Assembly (NCBI GenBank): GCA_037447605.1
Contig: CM074808.1
Location: forward strand, 1,992,734 to 2,056,733
Source of the DNA: Zygnema circumcarinatum
Taxonomy: Eukaryota > Streptophyta > Zygnematophyceae > Zygnematales > Zygnemataceae
Direction: 5' to 3'
DNA: 64,000 nt
Shown: positions 57,601 through 64,000 of the stretch, one piece after another
How the letters are laid out: each line of letters opens with the position of its first letter
Position numbering within the stretch: position 1 is the stretch's first letter
Translations under genes and position numbers: made by a program
Notes under the pieces: generated by a model
The model's input: only the letters and a program-made list of their open reading frames with translations
Database searches by the model: none
What the model was told of the DNA's origin: nothing

Positions 57601-60600
57601 TGGTAAGTTTGAGAATGCCATTTTGGGACTGGTGGACTTTCTAGTGCCGATTCCGGTCCTTGGAGATGTGCACTCTCTCTAAATACTGTATCCTCTTTCT
57701 AAATACTGTATCCTCAAGACCAACAGGTGCCATATTACCTTCGGATTTGCCGCCTTTGCATCACCACTGATCTTTTCATCCCCTCCCCTTGTTCCTTTGT
57801 TTGTCTTCTTAACGCCATGCAGGCGTCACTCTCATCCGCATCCGGGTGCCTTTGCTCAGTCCAGACCTGAACTTTGACCACTCTGAAAACCTTCTCGACC
57901 ATCACACCATCATTTGGGCAATCGGGAATCTTCGCCCCCCAGACAGCAGAACTGACCGAATGACTCCCATGAACCATGGAAACCCCGAGGGAGGTGCATA
58001 TGGGGTGGGCCTGCTGAGCTTGGACCTGAGCATTGACGACTGTCAGAGCGTGCTCGAGCCCGCCGCAGACTTTGGGCTCGTCCTCACCGCCGATCGCGGC
58101 TCGGAATTCATCGTCACATCTGGAGATGCTGTACACTACCCAAATCCGCCATCCTTCAGCAAGAGTCTCTGTGTCAATGGACATGAGGCACCTGTGATCA
58201 AGGTGGGCATTCAGCTTGTCGATACATCTCTTGTTGTGGGATCACTTTTGTAAAAAAAAAAACATTGGTATCCACGCCCATTTGCTGTCTATGTTCAAGG
58301 ATCAAGAGTTGCAGCCATGCACCAGCAATCAGATGATGATCATAGCTCAATGTAGCAGCTTTCGGGCATGTCTTAGGACGTCAGTCGCAAGTAGTCTGTA
58401 ATCAACGCTGTGGAGCTATATTCCTTGAATTTCGCTTCGTAAGGAAAGGGCCGATGGGCTTTCAGCATTGTGTGCAGAGATAGTTCTATGGCCCGGTGCC
58501 ACTCGGTCTTCTTCGCTCTTCTTATATCTGTCTAGAGATTCTCAAACCAAGAACACATTGAGTCGTTATTTTGTGTTCTCCTTAAAACATGTTCTTACTG
58601 ATTCCCGCCGTCTGCCTGCAGTTTCATTTCTTGCATGCTTCTTTTTCTTGTGAAGGTCATCATTGGTTTGAACCGCAGCCTTTGCCTGCTGCTGCGTGGG
58701 AGCAGGTGGAACGAGGAGTTCCGGTCCAGTTTTCGGTGCAGGCAGGGCATGACGTGTCGCTCTATGTGACGTCCGATCCGATCGGCGGGCGGCTAAACCA
58801 CGAGGAGGTGATCTACGCGGGGGGCGAGGACGCGCACGGCGTGCCGGCCGCGCCGTACCTCCTCTTGTGGACGCCCAACAGCAGGACGCCCGACCTCGTC
58901 TACTACCAGGTTGCTGCCGTACACTTGCCGTACACTTGCCGTACACTTGCCGTACAGTTGGTCCCAGTGTACGGGCTCAAGATGCAGCTGATGGATGGTG
59001 TTGGGAGAAAGGGGGAACTTGGGGAGTTGGATATGGGTTTACCTATAGAAAGATGCATCAGTTGTTTTGAAGTGTTGGTTAAGCTTGCTGTGAGCAGCAG
59101 TGATTGAAGGCTTTTGAAAGCCTTCATCAGATCTTAATGACTGAGGTATCCCTGATCATAATCTGCCTTTGTGTTTATGGGATGCATGGGAAGGCAGGCT
59201 TACGGGCAGCCGAAGATGGGGTGGAAGGTGGAGGTTGTGGACGGAGGCCTGTCTGATATGTACACAAACAGCGCCTCCCTCGCCGGTGACAAGGTCCTTC
59301 CTACTCCCCTTGAGCCGTGCCTGCACGTTGCTTCCTCTCTCTGCTATCATGCTTGCTATTGAGCCGCGCTTGTTGGTCCTCTATTGATTTTTACTATTCA
59401 TTCAAGTGGGTCAACATGCAACTGAAGAAATTTGAGAAACTCGGCGGGATAGTAGCTCAGGCTTCTCTGACTTCAGGCAGAAACACCACACACTTCACTT
59501 CACAACTGGTACAAAGAAAAATGGAGAAATTTTGAATCTTTTTGTTTGGTTCGAAGTTCAGGTGACATTGTTCTGGACACTCAGACAAAATGACATCTCC
59601 TTTGCAGTACGGGGTGAGAGAGCGAGTGGGTACCTCGGTTTGGCTTTTGGCAGGTGGGTTACACCACATTACGTTCTTTACTTTAAGCGCACCTTTAACG
59701 GAACAGGAGCAGTATGTTAAGGAGGTTGCGCTTGGATAATGCCATGGAGAGGTTGAGCGGGCAAGTTTGAAGGTTGACACTCACAGTACAAGTTTGGAAC
59801 AAGTTTTGGCTCACTCTCATCCATGTGAGGGAAGAAGATGGTGGTTTAAGGTCTCTTGCTGTGAGGTCTTGATGCGATTTGGGGGAGACCTGGAAGCTTT
59901 GACTTGAACCATGATACACGATCGATCGAAAGTAAACGTGTTTCACGAGATTTTTCGATGTTAAGGTTCCTAAAAGTGAAGGGTCAGGAAAATTGCACTT
60001 CCTGAAGATCAACCATCCGTTTCTGGCTTGTTTTAACACGCAATATTCCCATCTTGCCGTCCATACTTGACGTATAATACAGCGCCTAGTCAGCTGTTCC
60101 GTGAAGATGACATCTGTGTGTCATGTTCACGTGCTCGCGTGTGTGACTTGGAGGGTGGCAGCGGAATGGTGAACTCGTTCGCCTATGTGGGGTGGCTCGA
60201 AGATGGTGTGGGCAAAGTGGCCACATACTTCATCGATGCGCGCGAAGCCGGCGGAGTGCACAACTGGACGCAGGAGCTGACCCTCACCAAGTGTCTCCTT
60301 CAGGGCGGTCAGATCACCTTCGAGTTCAGCCGTGCCCTTAAACCCGGCCACTGCGGAACACGCTGCAATGTCATCGACCCGCAGGAGCCCCTCAAAGTGT
60401 TGTGGTGCATGGGAACGTCCTGGACAGAAGGTGCTTTGGAAAATTTCTGCTGCTTCAGACGCAATCTCTCTCTGTTGCTGCTTCCTCTGCTTCAGTTTAA
60501 GCTTAGGACTGTCGTAAAGGTTTAAGAGGAATGCGTCAGGGTGTAGGAGCGCAGCATACTGCTAAATTGGTACTGGAAATGCTTTTTGTTACGAATCGAA

Positions 60601-62804
60601 TGTCAAGCAGGCCGATACGTCTTGATGGGCGGGTAGCCATATACTTGGTGTTTCAGTCCGAACGAGTAGTTGTTTTAAGATGATAGGACTGTGTTGATTT
60701 TGTTGTAAGGGGAGATGGGTGCGACCTTCACCAGGCACACTCACCAATGCCAATATGCATTCGTCTGTAAGTAGTAAGGCCACGCTGATCCACTTGCAGA
60801 CAGGCACTGCGGAGGTGGAAATGCTTCAACCCGTCTTTGCAGTGAGAGCTACACCTGCACTCCCTCTTGAATTTTCAGAGTCTTTCAGAGTGAACGCTTG
60901 TCATGGCCTGGATAGCCAGGAGGTCAGTTAATGACCTCATGAAAGTCGTCAGCTTGTAAAAAAATTTATGCTTCGTTACTCTCTAATCATAATTTCGGTG
61001 AGAATGCAGGTGCACGGCTTCATGATGTTCATTGCATGGGGCATTCTCATGCCATCGGGAGTGCTGTCTGCACGCTACCTCAGGTCGTTCGACTGGTTTG
61101 GGTAAGTTTTTCTTCACCCCGTTATTCTCAGAAGAAACAGAGGAGGACAGGCTACAGCCTTTTGCAGTAGTGAAGAGTAACTTACGATATGCTGTGGTTT
61201 GGAAGCGGGTGGATGGCCCACCTTCCTGCCTTCCGTCCAGTAGACTTTGACTTTGACAAGACTCCTTCCTTTGTCCAGTCCATTGACATCGAAAGTGGGC
61301 TGCATGTGCGGGCCGGACAGTATCCATGTGTATGCGCAGTGCGCGGGAATAACCGTGGCAGTGCTCGGCCTCCTTTTTGCTGTTGGAGAGCTTCAAGGGC
61401 AAGCTTCTGTCCCCCACTGCTCCTTACACTTGTTTCTGACTCTGCAGGGTCTAGTGGCTTATTCTCAGCAGTAGGAAATGCTTCTTTGAAGGGCAAGGGG
61501 AGATGACATTTTCACGTTTTGTGGCAATTTCTGGCAAATGCCTGACGTCATTTTTTTGAATTTGTGGCAAACCAGAAGCAGAGGGTTTGTGCCCTTTGTT
61601 TGTCCATGGCAGCTTGTATTCAGCACCTTCATGAAACATTTCTATGTTTTGGCGGATGTTGTGTACAGTTTCGATTTCTCAACCACACACTCAAAGATTG
61701 GTCTTGTGGCGCTTCTGATTGGCCTCTGGCAACCATTGAACGCCTTCTCTCGCCCTCCCAAACCCTCTCCCGGAGAGCGACCAAGGATGGACCGCGTTGT
61801 CTGGCAGTGGACCCACATGTCCGTTCACTCTTCTTCCAACACTATTTTAGCGGCAAAGAGATATGCATAAATGACCACACTATCGACAGAACTTTGGTTA
61901 TGCTTGTACAGCAGCTGATAGTTGCAGTTCAACTCGCTTGCAGTGGTCCGTGCAGTCCCTAACAACCCACAGACCTCTCAAACTGCTGAACCCTCCTCAT
62001 ATCTGAAGCAGGTGAGGGGGGCTTTGGCGGGTTGCAGAGTGTCCGGGCGGGTGGGTTTAGCCGTGGCCGCGTTGGCCCTCATATCGGGGCTCGTGACCTT
62101 GGAGAGCAAGTACGGGGGGGAGGGCTACACGGCGGAGTGGCTCGCGTGGGGAGCACTCGGATGGTTTCTCGCTCTGGGGGCGTTGGCGGCCTACCTTGAA
62201 CGCCGCAGCCAATCAGAACGGTACACCCATAAAGAGAAGCCTTCCTTCCTTTGCGTGTGAAAGTAGGGCCTCGCTCTCTGGGCTGCCTGCGATAAGTTTT
62301 GTTCTAGTTTGGGATATGGTGTTGATGGGGTGGTGTTTATCTGCGCTACAAGCGAAAGGGGGGGGGGGGGGTTGTATCTCGCTGACATATCCGCAGAGTT
62401 TTCTCCCCTCTGGTCCGGATGACGTAAGAGTCAGTCTGCAGGGAGTTGTAGACTCGTACACTTTAAAAGAAGCGTCAAACGGGTTCTGCAGTATGCCAGC
62501 ATCCGTTTGGTATGTTGCTGACAGAAGGGTGTTTCTAGTGGCCGATATTGTTACTATGGATTGATTCTCGACACACGTATGACCTCAATTTCTGGGTAAT
62601 TGCAGGTGGCGTGAGAACGAGGTGGCGTCGTCTGATTGGCGGGCCAAGCAGAGCGCATCTTTGCGGCGTGGCGAGGAGGAGGCAACGCAGGACCTTCTGC
62701 AGAGCGACTGGGAGCGAGGGGCTCCTCTTGGGAAGAGGTCTCCCAGCCGGCAGGCCATGGCAGAGGGCGAGGTGGAAATGGAGCCTCTGCAATTGAATAA
62801 ATAA
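54664..62804 (+). CDS. DM13-DOMON-cytochrome b561 membrane protein
   Basis: Predicted transmembrane redox protein. Cytochrome b561 cores carry two hemes and move electrons across membranes, usually from ascorbate; DOMON and DM13 are heme/sugar or redox-associated extracellular domains. Sixteen exons join in phase: 54664-54903, 55313-55450, 56451-57023, 57449-57602, 57823-58202, 58706-58909, 59198-59293, 59562-59653, 60162-60430, 60735-60766, 60800-60841, 61010-61101, 61321-61398, 61669-61818, 62038-62220, 62606-62804; 973 residues. A signal peptide/anchor lies near residues 15-45. DM13 spans about 55-160 (VDSFDMLEGPQVYWWAALSE, then LAVWSKATASNYGYVVLEF). A Pro-rich linker (165-245) leads to DOMON 1 (YRVRWTLNKTDSSVDLGLEA). 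The middle has VERGVPVQFSVQAGHDVSLY. DOMON 2 has NSFAYVGWLEDG. b561 starts VHGFMMFIAWGILMPSGVLS; its heme histidines are about H742, H773, H804 and H846. It ends EVEMEPLQLNK. The closest recalled match is Arabidopsis At5g54830 (907 residues). Confidence 0.92.
58917..58960. repeat. 11-bp minisatellite CCGTACACTTG
   Basis: Four tandem copies of CCGTACACTTG, the last one changed to CCGTACAGTTG. It begins 8 bp after the exon 6 donor of the DOMON-b561 gene. Confidence 0.92.
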
Positions 62805-64000
62805 CAGGGGTAAACCGAGGTCACTTGAGTGAACCACTTCCGTCAACATATTCTTTTTTTCTTCATCTGAATACTTTTCTGAAATTAGACGCACGGACGC
62901 AGCATGCAGAAAGCGCTGCGGTACAGCGTGCCTTTCAGTTAAGTGAACACCTCCATGCCTGTTGGAGGTGGCTTTCTCTGCCCGCTCTTGGGCTTCCTCC
63001 GGATGGGACGGCCACCAGAGCCGGCAATAGGCACACTCGAGGACACTGCTCGTGGCAGTCGTCCAATTCCGTATGTTGGAGCTTATCAAACAGAGAAGGA
63101 CGAGCGGGTGGAACTTCAAATTGCCAGAGCTTCTGTCGAACCCAAAACCCTTTGAATTGACCATTCTGCAGAGCACTTTGTCAAGTGCTTGGGAGTAATG
63201 TTACAAGTGGCAGACCAGCCACTTGTGGCCGATGAAGGGGGCATGTAGCACGCGCATGGAACCGGCCAAGAAGTGCAGGCTGTGAGTGGATGCTGTCTTC
63301 GTATGAGCAATGTGCTAAGTTTTCCAGCAGAAGCGGAGCCACGGTGGGAGGGAAATTCCGGAGTTTTTTACCATTTTTTTCCTACTGGAAAGTTTAGGAA
63401 AGGCGTTTCATTCGTTGATCTGATGCTTTTTCTGAGAGGCTAGACGTCCTGCGGTTTACTATTTTTTTAGTAGAATGTTGTAAAAAAGTTGGGAAGTTTT
63501 ATACAGGAGGTTCTAGCAGGCTGACGAGTGCAGGTGCCAGGCATGATTTTCTGACTATTCAAGAATTGCGGTAAATGAATACGTTCGTCTCTGTGAAAGT
63601 TCCAATCGAAGTATTGTCCCATTGAACTTTGTGTGATGTGTCAGTTGCATACATAGGTTTACTGTTGTATTTTCTACACTCTGTTGAATAATGTCGTGGC
63701 ATGCGTCACCTAAGCATTCTCCCACCGCGGCTAAACACTTACAAAGAAGGAACTTTCGTGAATTTGGGAGGTTACGACACAGGATAAGCGTTGCTGTCTG
63801 TGCTTTTGGGCGTTATCACAACCATTTGTGTGTGCCATGCTGTGGAGCAGGGATAAGAGTGGAAGGAGCTCTGATAATTTTCAGAATTAAACCAAATCCA
63901 ACAACACTAATGAAAATTCGAGAGGTGAGAAGATACAGAGCTGCGAGAATCTTAGCTCCTTGGACAAAGGGAGGCTTTCGCAAACCAGGAATTTGGGAGC
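62805..64000. other. Downstream region without a supported gene
   Basis: 1.2 kb after the DOMON-b561 stop. The best frame (62943-63155, 70 codons) has a plausible amino-acid composition (IPYVGAYQTEKDERVEL) but no domain, and its first codon is not an ATG at the expected place. A further gene may begin beyond the window. Confidence 0.4.

Noticed and set aside
62943-63155. 70-codon plus-strand ORF downstream of the DOMON-b561 gene
   Set aside because: Composition is plausible, but it is short, without a domain or splice partners, and overlaps longer open frames on the other strand.

Overview
The window is nuclear DNA from a green-lineage eukaryote. I think a streptophyte (charophyte-type) alga is most likely, but a chlorophyte cannot be excluded. 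The evidence is dense GT-AG introns (two look GC-AG), a plastid ribosomal protein PSRP5, a plant-type chloroplast RNase II (RNR1), a chloroplast-targeted TPR protein, an SWP73-type SWI/SNF subunit, and a DM13-DOMON-cytochrome b561 protein like that of land plants. Degenerate TTTAGGG-like tracts and start contexts of the form GCCATGGCG also fit. A run of 10 N marks a scaffold gap. Exon models were built by eye from splice signals, reading phase and family conservation, with no search; boundaries may be off by 1-2 bases. Layout: 386-4286 (+) 3' part of RNR1; 5664-7059 (-) TPR-like protein with a possible membrane tail; 7060-10236 repeat-rich spacer with a striking GCCATGGC cluster and a gap; 10237-14872 (-) large ARM-like protein, divergent from 15309-17138 (+) V-ATPase subunit F; 17139-19734 spacer with telomere-like tracts; 19735-21398 (-) membrane RING-H2 protein, divergent from 21931-26242 (+) FAD-dependent oxidoreductase; 27409-30114 (-) SWP73/BAF60, divergent from 30829-39755 (+) MMS1/CPSF-A family protein of 16 exons; 41067-43117 (+) TAF11; 43992-47302 (+) plastid TPR protein; 48774-49748 (-) unknown protein with a cysteine-rich tail; 49749-52783 spacer with a duplicated, inverted element; 52784-53478 (-) PSRP5; 54664-62804 (+) DM13-DOMON-b561 protein of 16 exons; 62805-64000 no supported gene. 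The genes do not form one pathway. They are unrelated housekeeping functions: organelle RNA processing and translation, chromatin and transcription (SWP73, TAF11, the CPSF-A paralog), vacuolar acidification, and redox membrane proteins. Several pairs are divergent with short shared promoters (436 bp for ARM-like/VHA-F, about 530 bp for RING/FAD oxidoreductase, 714 bp for SWP73/CPSF-A). I found no CRISPR, phage, operon or intact transposon. The most interesting signals are the genome-scale GCCATGGC bias, two very short introns that would change protein C-termini, a phase-supported 23-nt micro-exon, two GC-AG introns, a palindrome cluster upstream of TAF11, a duplicated element with inverted arms at 49.9-50.5 kb, and a tRNA 5'-half inside an RNR1 intron.
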